From NCBI RefSeq assembly GCF_009650765.1, contig NZ_CP045740.1:4006001-4070000 (forward strand): 64,000 nucleotides of DNA, read 5' to 3'. This DNA comes from Streptomyces sp. SUK 48. Its GTDB lineage: Bacteria > Actinomycetota > Actinomycetes > Streptomycetales > Streptomycetaceae. The position numbers and the translations under genes are program-made. Positions 16,999 through 24,583 of this stretch are shown here, piece after piece. Position 1 is the first letter of the stretch, and each line of letters begins with the position of its first letter. The notes beneath the pieces are model-generated. The model saw nothing but the letters and a program-made list of their open reading frames with translations. It searched no databases and was not told the DNA's origin.

Positions 16999-17712
16999 CT
17001 ACAGCAGCCAGAGCGAGCTGCCGCCCGACTCGGTGAGTTCGCGCAGGGCGCGATCGCCGGGGTGGGCGGCCGACAGGCGGTCGCGGGCGCCGGCGGCCCA
17101 GGACGGCCGGGACGCGGCAAGCGCGTTGATGAACAGGGCGAGTTGCAGGCCGAGGTCCCAGTCGGGCGGGTTGCCTGCCGCGAGGCGGTCGATGCCACGG
17201 TCGACGGCGGCGACCAGGTCGTCGTCGCACGCCGAGACGATCTCCGGGTAGAGCAGGTCGTTCGCCCCCCGGTCGAGCTGGACACGGTCCGCGATCCGGA
17301 TCAGTGCGCGCGCGGCCTCGACGCGCTCGGCCGCGGTGCCCCGTTCGTCGACCATGTCACGGCTGCGGCCCACCGCCTCGGCCAGCTGCGCGAACGTGTC
17401 GTCCTGGCTGTGGAAACGGTCGTACGACTGACCGCGCCACGCCGGTTCGTCCGGCGCGCGGGCCGCGTCCACGACCGTCGCGTAGCCGATCGGGTCGGCC
17501 CATGAGGCGAGCGCGCAGCAGGAGAGGAAGCGCGCGGCGGGGTCGGCGTGCTCGTCGCGCAGGATCGTCACCAGGCCCGCCGTGCGCTCCCGGTAACCGC
17601 CGTCGAGGGCGTCCGCGATGACGTCGTCCGGGTCGGCGGGCGCGCCGTCGAAGTCGGTGAACAGGAGATCCCTCAGCACGGGATCCGGCTCCCAGGGGGC
17701 GTCGTCGGGCAC
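16999..17712 (-). CDS. Putative immunity protein of the toxin operon
   Basis: 237 residues from GTG 17,712, chosen for the GGAAAGGAG site upstream; the frame extends further but with poor coding character. It is acidic, all-alpha looking and soluble ('DPVLRDLLFTDFDGAP', 'ADALDGGYRERTAGLVTILRDEH'), typical of small immunity proteins. It follows the toxin-like gene by 20 bases on the same strand. The assignment rests on position and composition; the family is not recognised. Confidence 0.6.
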   Translation of the reverse strand: MPDDAPWEPDPVLRDLLFTDFDGAPADPDDVIADALDGGYRERTAGLVTILRDEHADPAARFLSCCALASWADPIGYATVVDAARAPDEPAWRGQSYDRFHSQDDTFAQLAEAVGRSRDMVDERGTAAERVEAARALIRIADRVQLDRGANDLLYPEIVSACDDDLVAAVDRGIDRLAAGNPPDWDLGLQLALFINALAASRPSWAAGARDRLSAAHPGDRALRELTESGGSSLWLL

Positions 17713-17732
17713 GGGGGCGCTCCTTTCCGGGG

Positions 17733-19079
17733 TCAGGGTCGCGAGGTGGCGTAGGGACCGGTGACGTACTCCTTCGGTACGACACCGCTGATCAGCCACT
17801 CGCCGTCCCGGCGGGTGTTGAGCAGGGCCATCACCCTGTCGGTCACCTTACGTGACTTGCCCCTGCTCAGACCGAGGCCGTCGACGAAGTCGGGGACCTC
17901 GTGCGGCTTGAGCGTGGGCGGCACCTCGACAGGGTGTCCGGCGGCCCGGTCGATCTCGTCGCCGATGGATCGCTGGACCTGTGCTGGAGGGAGGACCTCG
18001 ACGCCGTGCACATGCCCCGCGTCGATGTCTTTCTGGAGCCGCTGGTAGTCGAGGTCGATCTCCTGGCTCCCGTACACCTTGCCGGTGCCGTCCTTCGGCG
18101 CGAAGGAGGTGTACTGGCTGGATTCCTTGGCGGCCCTGTTCTTGCCGCCGAGCACATGCTGGAGAGGGGTGATCCCGCCGTCCGGGTCCGCCGGGACGAT
18201 TCCGCTGTCCGGATCGAAGCGGGACTTCCTCAGCCCCACGGAGTTGTGGGTGCCGCCGAAGTCGTCGTCCTGGCGGATCAGGCGCAGTTGGTCCGGACCG
18301 AGCGCGTCGAGTTCGCCGGGAAGCCCGGCACCCGGCCGGGAGGACCCGGCCGGACCGGCGAAGAAGGAGCCGAGGTCACCGGCTTCCGTCGCCGCCCTGA
18401 CCGTGCCCGCCCCGGCGCCGAACAGCCCGCCGAAGGCCATGCCGTAGAGACCGGCGTCGGCGGCTTCGTCGAGGCTGAAGCCCTTGCTCTCGCCCAGCGC
18501 GACGGAGACGGGCTGGGCGACGGCCAGGTCCACGGTGACGGATTCGACACCGGCGAAGGCCGCGGTGGCCAATGTGGTGCCCGCGATGGCGGCGATCTCC
18601 TCGGTCACGGCCACGCCGAGACCGGCGGCCACGTCCGCGACGGTGGCCGCGGCGGCGACCGCGGCGCCCTCCGAGATGCCCGCGGTGAACAGGGCCAGCG
18701 CGGTGCCGGCGACGAGGGTCGCCCCGACGATCTCCAGTTCGTGTTCCAGCTTCTTCCGCGCGCTGTGTACGGAGTCGGCATAGGTGTCGAGTGCCTTCGC
18801 CATGGCGCGGGCGGCCTCGGCCAGGTCCTTCAGCCAGCCGCTGCCGTCCCGGTGGTAGCGGCGCCAGAACGGATCGGCGAAGGCGGAGACGGCCTCCCCC
18901 TTGTTGTGCTCGATGAGCGACCGGGCCGCTCTGTCGGCGGCCACGGTGACATCGTCGACGTCGTCGGCGAAGCCCCGCCACGCCCTCGCCGCGTCCCGCA
19001 GTCCGCCCTCGTCGGCGGCGGGCCACCACGTGCCGGTGAGGTCCTGTACGACCTCACGGGCCTTGTCCGCGGCGCTCAC
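17733..19079 (-). CDS. Polymorphic-toxin-like protein with WXG/LXG-type N-terminus
   Basis: 448 residues from GTG 19,079, overlapping the WXG100 stop (GTGA). Residues 1-120 are helical with Trp residues, like the export-guiding part of WXG/LXG toxins. Residues of about 125-235 are Ala/Gly-rich and hydrophobic (glycine-zipper-like, possibly membrane-crossing). The C-terminal ~170 residues are polar and include 'SSQYTSFAPKDGTGKVYGSQEIDLD', whose Ser-Gln-Tyr-Thr-Ser-Phe stretch faintly recalls the STS region of ADP-ribosyltransferases. That guess is weak. An immunity-like gene follows. Probably a type VII secretion substrate used against competitors. Confidence 0.65.
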   Translation of the reverse strand: MSAADKAREVVQDLTGTWWPAADEGGLRDAARAWRGFADDVDDVTVAADRAARSLIEHNKGEAVSAFADPFWRRYHRDGSGWLKDLAEAARAMAKALDTYADSVHSARKKLEHELEIVGATLVAGTALALFTAGISEGAAVAAAATVADVAAGLGVAVTEEIAAIAGTTLATAAFAGVESVTVDLAVAQPVSVALGESKGFSLDEAADAGLYGMAFGGLFGAGAGTVRAATEAGDLGSFFAGPAGSSRPGAGLPGELDALGPDQLRLIRQDDDFGGTHNSVGLRKSRFDPDSGIVPADPDGGITPLQHVLGGKNRAAKESSQYTSFAPKDGTGKVYGSQEIDLDYQRLQKDIDAGHVHGVEVLPPAQVQRSIGDEIDRAAGHPVEVPPTLKPHEVPDFVDGLGLSRGKSRKVTDRVMALLNTRRDGEWLISGVVPKEYVTGPYATSRP

Positions 19080-19429
19080 CCGCCGTCGCCCGTGCCGCCG
19101 TGCCCGATGCGGACGCCGCGGAACATGTCCCGGATCAACTCCTCGTTGGCGATATGGCCGTCGGCCATGTCGGTCATCGCCTCGTGGATGCCGGCCAGGC
19201 CATCGGCCAGGATCCGCGTCGCATGCTCGATCCGCTGGACGTGCGGGCCGTACGCCTGGTGGAACTTCTCGCCCTGCTCATCGCCGCCCCACGGCGAACC
19301 GGCTGTCTCCAGGCCCTGCTTCAGCTTCGCCAGGGCATGCGCGAGGGCGACGCTCTGATGGTGGAACCGGGGTGCAGTCGCCTTGATGTCGGCAATCTTG
19401 ATGTCCAGGACCTCACCGCGGTCGGTCAT
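19076..19429 (-). CDS. WXG100-family partner protein
   Basis: 117 residues from ATG 19,429. It is a helical hairpin with 'GSPWGGDEQGEKF' at the turn (the WxG motif) and 'HVQRIEHATRILADGL' in the second helix. Family members are small type VII (ESX) export partners, usually paired with a larger toxin. It heads the operon and its stop overlaps the toxin start. Confidence 0.82.
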   Translation of the reverse strand: MTDRGEVLDIKIADIKATAPRFHHQSVALAHALAKLKQGLETAGSPWGGDEQGEKFHQAYGPHVQRIEHATRILADGLAGIHEAMTDMADGHIANEELIRDMFRGVRIGHGGTGDGG

Positions 19430-19633
19430 GACGTGCCGCTGTTCCCCTCGACTGACAGACAGTGGAGCCGCCTTGATCGGCCGCCACCACGTCACGACCG
19501 ACAGCTGCCGCGCGAGAGCCGAACAAGGTCTGCGGAGTGTATAGGGACTTTGTCCCCTCATGGGAAGTTCGCGTCAACTCTGCGATGACTGACTCACCTT
19601 GTCGGGAAAGCTCCGCGCACCACGGAGTCCCCC

Positions 19634-20065
19634 TCAGCCGATGGTGACCACCCGCGCCCAGGACGGTGGGGTGTCCGGGGTGTGGTCGGGGTCCTCGTCG
19701 TCCGTGGGGTGGGTCGGGCGGGGGAAGAGGCCGATGACGGTGCGGCAGGGGGTGGGGCGGAGGGTCAGGCCGGGGCGGAGAAGTCCGTCGGGGGCGATCC
19801 GGGGCATGTGCCAGCGCAGCAGATCGGGGGCCAGCCGGCGCAGGTCCGCGCGCAATCGGGCGGTGAGTTCGGTGCCGTGGCGGTGGCGCACGGCGCGCAG
19901 ATCGAGATCGGTGTCGATCCGGGCGGCGGCGCAGGCCCCCGCCCAGTCGCCGGCCGCACGGCGTGCGGTCGCGGTCTCGATCATGGACGGCGGCACGGCG
20001 TACTCGCGCACGCGCTGCCACATCAGCAGGTGGGGCGGAAGGTCGTCCGCGAGGTGAGGTGCCAT
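19634..20065 (-). CDS. Conserved-looking hypothetical protein, possibly truncated
   Basis: 143 residues from ATG 20,065. The N-terminal block 'APHLADDLPPHLLMWQRV' through 'LLRWHMPRIAPDGLLRPG' is well-formed protein sequence. The last ~30 residues are Pro/Asp/Thr-rich and end abruptly, so the gene may be a shortened copy of a longer family member. Function unknown. Confidence 0.5.
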   Translation of the reverse strand: MAPHLADDLPPHLLMWQRVREYAVPPSMIETATARRAAGDWAGACAAARIDTDLDLRAVRHRHGTELTARLRADLRRLAPDLLRWHMPRIAPDGLLRPGLTLRPTPCRTVIGLFPRPTHPTDDEDPDHTPDTPPSWARVVTIG

Positions 20066-20284
20066 CAGCACTCACCCTGAGCGAACGATTCCCCCAATCC
20101 GTACGAGGAGAAGTTCTTCATCGCGAGCAACATAAGCACCGCTTTGGCGATCTGTCAGTCGCGATTCCGGCGGGCGGGGCAGCCGCTCCCGTGGGCCGGG
20201 GCGCGATGACGGCGGCGGGAAATACCGTGTCGGCGCGTGGAGTTGCACCTGAGGTACTCGGCCGTACGCACTCGGGGGGTTCAC

Positions 20285-20872
20285 GTGGACCGTTCGTTTC
20301 TCTTCCTTCTCGCCAGCGCCCGGCAGGGCGGCAACAGCGAGCTGCTGGCCCGGGCCGCGGCCGAGCAGCTGCCGGCGGCGACCGAGCGGCGCTGGCTGGA
20401 TCTGACGCGGCTGCCGCTGCCCGACTTCGTGGACACCCGGCACGCCGACATGCCCTGGCCGGAGCAGGAGAACGAGGAGACGCTGCGGCAGGCGACGCTC
20501 GCCGCCACCGACATCGTGATCGTCTCCCCGCTGTACTGGTACTCCGTGTCCTCGTACGCCAAGCGCTATCTCGACTACTGGTCGAAGTGGCTGTCCACGC
20601 CGGACCCGGGCTTCAAGGCGGCGATGGCCGGGCGCACCCTGTGGGGCGTGACGGCGATGGCGCACCGCGAGGAGAACGTGGCCCGGCCGCTGGAGCTCAC
20701 CCTGCACCACTCGGCCGCCTATCTGGGGATGAACTTCGGCGGCGTGCTGCTCGGCAACGGCACCGAGCCGGGGCAGGTGCTCGACGACGAGCGGGCGGTC
20801 GTACGGGCCAAGACGTTCTTCGCCCGTGAGGCCCGGCCGGCCCTCTACCCGGACTACCCGGAAGGGGACTAG
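20285..20872 (+). CDS. Flavodoxin-fold NAD(P)H-dependent FMN reductase
   Basis: 195 residues from GTG 20,285. The N-terminal 'FLLASARQGGNSELL' is the FMN phosphate-binding loop, and 'DIVIVSPLYWYSVSSYAKRYLDYW' (starting near residue 77) is the second flavin-binding segment of the WrbA/NQO-like fold. It likely reduces quinones or FMN with NAD(P)H in the cytosol. It stands alone between oppositely oriented genes. Confidence 0.82.
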   Translation: MDRSFLFLLASARQGGNSELLARAAAEQLPAATERRWLDLTRLPLPDFVDTRHADMPWPEQENEETLRQATLAATDIVIVSPLYWYSVSSYAKRYLDYWSKWLSTPDPGFKAAMAGRTLWGVTAMAHREENVARPLELTLHHSAAYLGMNFGGVLLGNGTEPGQVLDDERAVVRAKTFFAREARPALYPDYPEGD

Positions 20873-20919
20873 GGCGACGGCTGTACGCCGGGCTTCGGGG
20901 CCGGGCCGCCGGGAGCGGC

Positions 20920-21745
20920 TCAGTCGCCGTCCCCCTGACACCGCGGGCACCACACCGTCCCCCGGCCTCCCATGCGCGTGCGGCGCAGCGGGGTGCCGCA
21001 GCGCGGGCACACCGGGTCCGGGTCGTCGCGGTGGCCGGTGAGCCAGGAGGCGCTGGGCGGGACCCGGCCGGCGGGCACCGCGGAGCGCAGGGTGGCGCGC
21101 ATCCGGGCGTGCAGGCGGCGCAGTTCGGCCGGGGTGAGATCGCGGGCCCGGCGGTCGGGGCGCAGCCGGGCCCGCCACAGGATCTCGTCGGCGAGCAGGT
21201 TGCCGAGGCCGGCGAGGACGGACTGGTCGGTGAGCGTGGTCTTGAGCCGGCCGCGGCGGGTGGCGAGGGCGGCCGCGAGGTCGTCCCGGCCGACCGTCAG
21301 CGCGTCGGGGCCCTGGCGCGCGAGCAGCCGGTCGAGGTCCGACTCGTCGTGGGCCAGCCACAGGCCGCGGAGTTTGCGCTGGTCGCGGTAGCGGAGGCGG
21401 TGGCCGTCGTCCAGCGTGAACAGGACGCGGTCATGGGCCTGGGGCGGGGTGGCCGGGGCGTCCGGCGCGGCGTCCGGGCCAGCGGCCGGGGCGTCCGGGT
21501 CGTCGCACAGCAGCAGGCCGGTCATGCCGAAGTGCAGCAGCAGGGTGGGTCCGTCGGTCCGGGCCAGCAGCCACTTGCCGCTCCGGCTCGGCGAACCGCC
21601 GCCCCTCCAGCGCGTCACGCAGCCCGCGCGCGCCGACGCCGTGCAGGACACCGGTGTCGCGGACCTCGACCCGCCGTACGACGCGGCCCCGGGCGCAGGA
21701 CTCCAGCACCCGGCGGAACCCCTCGACGTCCGGCAGCTCAGGCAT
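20920..21745 (-). pseudogene. Fpg/Nei DNA glycosylase with a frameshift near 21,580
   Basis: The N-terminus starts 'MPELPDVEGFRRVLESCARG' at 21,745, with the catalytic Pro and Glu of the family. About 55 codons later the frame changes, and the rest ('GKWLLARTDGPTLLLHFGMTG' onward, about 220 residues, with the C-terminal zinc finger 'CPRCG...WCPRC') continues in another frame. The break lies around 21,575-21,585. Between Arg and Gly-Lys-Trp the sequence GAGCGGCAAGTGG can be explained by loss of one copy of a CGGCA tandem repeat. As it stands only a 104-residue non-functional peptide is made from the start codon. Whether it is a real mutation or a sequence error is open. Confidence 0.75.
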
Positions 21746-21894
21746 GACGCGGGCGGGCGCGCGGACCGGTCCGCGGGGCGGGGATGCCAGGGTTCATGGG
21801 AACCTCCCTCGATCCGGGCCGGACCCGCCGAACGGGGCGGCCCCGTCCCCCTCGCCGCTCCCGCCGCCCTCTCGGCTTTCCCGGCTCTCTCCCC

Positions 21895-22556
21895 CTACGC
21901 CTTCCCCGCCGACGCCGCCGGCACCACCGCCGCGAGGATCTCCCGCACCCGCTCGGCGATGTCGGCGCGGTCGTTGAGCACCCAGGACATGTGCTGGGCG
22001 CCGAAGAAGGCGGAGACGAGGACCCGGGCGGTGGCCTCGGGGTTCACGGACCCGGGGAGCTGCCCCGCCTCATGGGCCTGGCGGAGCCAGCCGGTCACGG
22101 ACTCGGTGTAGCCGAGGTACGGCATCGGCAGCTCGGCGCCGATCAGCGAGCGCTCGATCTGGAGCCGCGCGCCCGCCTGCACCATCGTCTCGTCGCGGAA
22201 GGCGACCGCGGTGCGCGTCAGCAGCTGTGCCACCGCGGCCAGCGGGGGCAGGCCGGCGTCCTTCACCTCCTGCCCGATGATCCCGAGCAGGTGGTAGAAC
22301 TCCTCGGCGACCGCCAGGGCGAGCGCCTCCTTGTTGGCGAAGTGGAAGTAGACCGCGCCCTTGGTCACCCCCGCCAGCTCGGCCACGTCCTGCACGGTCA
22401 CGGTGGGAAAGCCCCGGGTGGCGAACGCCTCCGCCGCGGCGTCGAGCACCTGCCCCGGGTCCGCACGGCACGCTGCTGCTTGAGGCCCGTGTCCCGGTGC
22501 CGGGGGGCGGTGCCCCGGTCGGGCAGGGGCCTGGGGGCACTGGGTTCCACGGCCAT
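21895..22556 (-). pseudogene. ScbR-like TetR regulator with a frameshift near 22,455
   Basis: Start ATG 22,556, with GGAGG nine bases upstream, gives a frame reading 'TGLKQQRAVRTRG'. The DNA-binding domain continues in another frame as 'VLDAAAEAFATRGFPTVTV' and 'AGVTKGAVYFHFANKEAL', typical of gamma-butyrolactone-receptor-like TetR proteins. One extra base in the CCCC/GGG run at 22,453-22,459 would join them into a normal ~220-residue protein ending 'AAVVPAASAGKA'. The upstream palindrome 22,586-22,605 is its likely operator. Probably intact in the organism if the run is miscounted. Confidence 0.72.
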
Positions 22557-22585
22557 GCTGTCCATCCTCCGGGCGCTCCTTGAAA

Positions 22586-22605
22586 GATACCTTCGGGAAT
22601 GTATT
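22586..22605. promoter_or_regulatory. Palindromic operator upstream of the TetR gene
   Basis: GATACCTTCG GGAATGTATT is an imperfect 20-bp palindrome with half-site RATACMTTC. A second copy lies upstream of the HAD gene at 23,314-23,333. It sits 30-50 bases before the TetR start, as expected for an autoregulatory site. Confidence 0.65.
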
Positions 22606-22623
22606 GTAAGCGGCGGTCCGACG

Positions 22624-23265
22624 TCAGGAAGAGTCGTGCCGGTGTTGCTCGTCCGAGGGGTGGTCGCCGTAGGCGTAGCAGTCGCGCGGGTCGACGCCGG
22701 GATACCCGGCGAGCAGCCGCAGTGCCGCCGCCCGCTTGCCCTCGCCGATCACCGGCTCGGTCAGCTCGCCGGTGTAGCGGCCCTCGCGCACGACGGGCGC
22801 GCTGCACAGGACGTGCCGGGCGCCGATGTGCTCCGCGAGGGGGTCGAGGCAGGGCGCGAAGGACCCCGAGACCAGCGCGATCTCGGCGCCGGCGGCCCGG
22901 TGCCGGGCCAGTTCGGCCGCAGTGGAGGCGATGAAGAACCCGGGGTCCGCGGCGGCGAGGGAGAACCACTCCCTGCCGAGGGCGGCCGTCTCGGCCACGC
23001 CCTCCCCGGCGTAGGCGCGGTAGTAGGCCCGGTTCACGTCCTCGCGGCGCGCGCCCCGCGCGGCCCGCTCCCGCAGTTCCCCGGCGATCCGCTGGTACCG
23101 CTCCTCCCCCGCGTCCCCGTGCCGCCGCACCAGCCGGAAGCGCAGGAAGTCGAACATGCTCTTGCGGTCGATCAGCGTCTCGTCGACATCGCAGAAGACC
23201 AGGTGGGCGGGTTGCCCCCGGTCCTCGGCCAGCGCCGTGCTCCCCGTTCCTGCCAGCACCGTCAT
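22624..23265 (-). CDS. HAD-IB family phosphatase, short C-terminus
   Basis: 213 residues from ATG 23,265. HAD motifs: I 'VFCDVDETLIDRKSMFDF' (two Asp), II 'IALVSGSF', III Lys in 'GEGKRAAAL', IV 'YAYGDHPSD'. HAD-IB enzymes hydrolyse phosphate monoesters (SerB-like). The protein ends 7 residues after motif IV, shorter than usual by about 25-30 residues, but the catalytic set is complete. It is preceded by the same operator as the TetR gene, so it is likely part of the same regulon. Confidence 0.8.
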   Translation of the reverse strand: MTVLAGTGSTALAEDRGQPAHLVFCDVDETLIDRKSMFDFLRFRLVRRHGDAGEERYQRIAGELRERAARGARREDVNRAYYRAYAGEGVAETAALGREWFSLAAADPGFFIASTAAELARHRAAGAEIALVSGSFAPCLDPLAEHIGARHVLCSAPVVREGRYTGELTEPVIGEGKRAAALRLLAGYPGVDPRDCYAYGDHPSDEQHRHDSS

Positions 23266-23313
23266 CGTCGGAACCTCCCCTCGGGGCCCGGCGGGGTGCC
23301 GGGCGCTGATAAA

Positions 23314-23333
23314 AATTCCTTCGCGAAGGTATC
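23314..23333. promoter_or_regulatory. Palindromic operator upstream of the HAD gene
   Basis: AATTCCTTCGCGAAGGTATC is a near-perfect 20-bp palindrome whose core CCTTCGCGAAGG is fully symmetric. Half-sites match the operator at 22,586-22,605. It lies about 50-70 bases before the HAD start. Confidence 0.65.
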
Positions 23334-23547
23334 ACCTCGGCTTGTGCACCAGAAGGGTGTTTTCCCGAGCCGGTCCCCGCGGCGGGGCCGTGCGGCCCGG
23401 CCGGTCCGGCACGCGCGAAAAAGTGCAGCGGCCGGGACACATCTCCTCGTACGGCGGCACTAATGTGGTCCTACGAGGTGAACGGCGCCGGATCCATGGT
23501 GGGCGGGCGTCGGGCCCCTCGCCGCAGTCCCTGGAACGAAGGTGTCA

Positions 23548-23886
23548 ATGCCCGCTGAGAGCGCCCCCGGCGTCGGCAATCTCGACGACGACGACTACCC
23601 CGCCTACACCATGGGGCGGGCCGCCGCCGTCCTCGGCATCACCCCCGCCTTCCTGCGGGCCGTGGGCCGGACCGGACTGATCGTCCCGCTGCGTTCGGAG
23701 GGCGGGCACCGCCGTTACTCCCGTCGGCAGCTGCGCGTCGCCGCCCGCGCCCGGGAGCTGGTCGACCAGGGCACTCCGGTGGAGGCCGCGTGCCGCATCG
23801 TCTCGCTGGAGGACCAGCTGACGGACGCCCGCCGGCTGAACCAGGAACTGCGTCGGAAGCTGGACGCGCGCGGTACCGATATCTAG
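23548..23886 (+). CDS. MerR-like DNA-binding protein
   Basis: 112 residues from ATG 23,548 (an in-frame GTG six bases earlier is too close to the GGAACGAAGG site). The winged-helix pattern 'AYTMGRAAAVLGITPAFLRA' followed by 'SEGGHRRYSRRQL' is the MerR N-terminal DNA-binding domain. A C-terminal coiled coil ('LEDQLTDARRLNQELRRKL') would dimerise it. No ligand domain is present. It precedes the cold-shock gene by about 230 bases. Confidence 0.82.
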   Translation: MPAESAPGVGNLDDDDYPAYTMGRAAAVLGITPAFLRAVGRTGLIVPLRSEGGHRRYSRRQLRVAARARELVDQGTPVEAACRIVSLEDQLTDARRLNQELRRKLDARGTDI

Positions 23887-23951
23887 TCCCGCCGGTGCAG
23901 AATTGCTGAGCACGGTGGGACGAGAATCGGCCGGACCGCCGGAAAACCCCA

Positions 23952-24116
23952 CGGTGCCGCCAGGGGACGTGTGTTAGCGTGATACGCGTTGCAGTTTTGG
24001 TTGCCAGAGAATTTTTTCTTTGCAGAGCTTTCCGGATCTTTCCGGAGGGGTGATCACAGCGGCGACTCGGCTTCGCAAGGTGCGAAGTCCGGCACTGCCC
24101 CCAAAGGGAGATTCAC
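23952..24116 (+). other. Long untranslated leader of the cold-shock gene
   Basis: The 230 bases before the cold-shock gene carry no reading frame. Its right part is unusually T-rich for this genome ('ttttggttgccagagaattttttctttg') and contains short inverted repeats such as TCCGGA/TCCGGA. Long structured leaders of this kind are known from cspA-type genes, where they act in cold-induced mRNA folding. A -10-like TAGCGT/GATACG lies near 23,975-23,985. The AAGGGAG ribosome site is at about 24,102. Confidence 0.45.
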
Positions 24117-24323
24117 ATGGCAACTGGCACCGTGAAGTGGTTCAACTCGGAAAAGGGTTTCGGCTTCATCGAGCAGGACGGCGGCGGCGCTGACGTGTTC
24201 GCCCACTACTCGAACATCGCCACCTCCGGCTTCCGTGAGCTTCAGGAAGGCCAGAAGGTCAGCTTCGACGTCACGCAGGGCCAGAAGGGCCCGCAGGCCG
24301 AGAACATCGTTCCGGTCGCCTGA
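24117..24323 (+). CDS. cspA: CspA-family cold-shock protein
   Basis: 68 residues, the usual length. It carries the RNA-binding motifs RNP1 'KGFGFI' and RNP2 'VFAHY' within an OB fold ('[12 protein letters not shown]' start). It binds single-stranded RNA/DNA and melts mRNA structure. The gene is monocistronic, ended by the hairpin at 24,369, and is followed by a DEAD-box helicase, a functionally related neighbour. Confidence 0.95.
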   Translation: MATGTVKWFNSEKGFGFIEQDGGGADVFAHYSNIATSGFRELQEGQKVSFDVTQGQKGPQAENIVPVA

Positions 24324-24368
24324 CGCTGACACGCGTCGTCGCGAGCCGAGCGGCTCGCACATCATGAG

Positions 24369-24412
24369 GCTGGGGCCCGCGCTCTCGGGGTGCGGGCCCC
24401 AGCTCATTGTCT
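24369..24412 (+). terminator. Rho-independent terminator after the cold-shock gene
   Basis: A perfect 12-bp GC stem (24,369-24,380 with 24,392-24,403), an 11-base loop, then 'tcattgtcttttt'. It separates the cold-shock gene from the helicase. Confidence 0.88.
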
Positions 24413-24583
24413 TTTTCCGGGCCCCGGCCTTTTCCTGGACGACTCCAGTGCCAAGGCGGACGTCTCCAGCGCCAAGAGCGGCCCGGCTCTTCACCATTTC
24501 TTCGGCTCATTCTTGCGAATCCTCACGCGGTCGGCACCGCCGGACGGAATTCCTCGATACGCCGCATCGAGGAGGGTTCCCCC

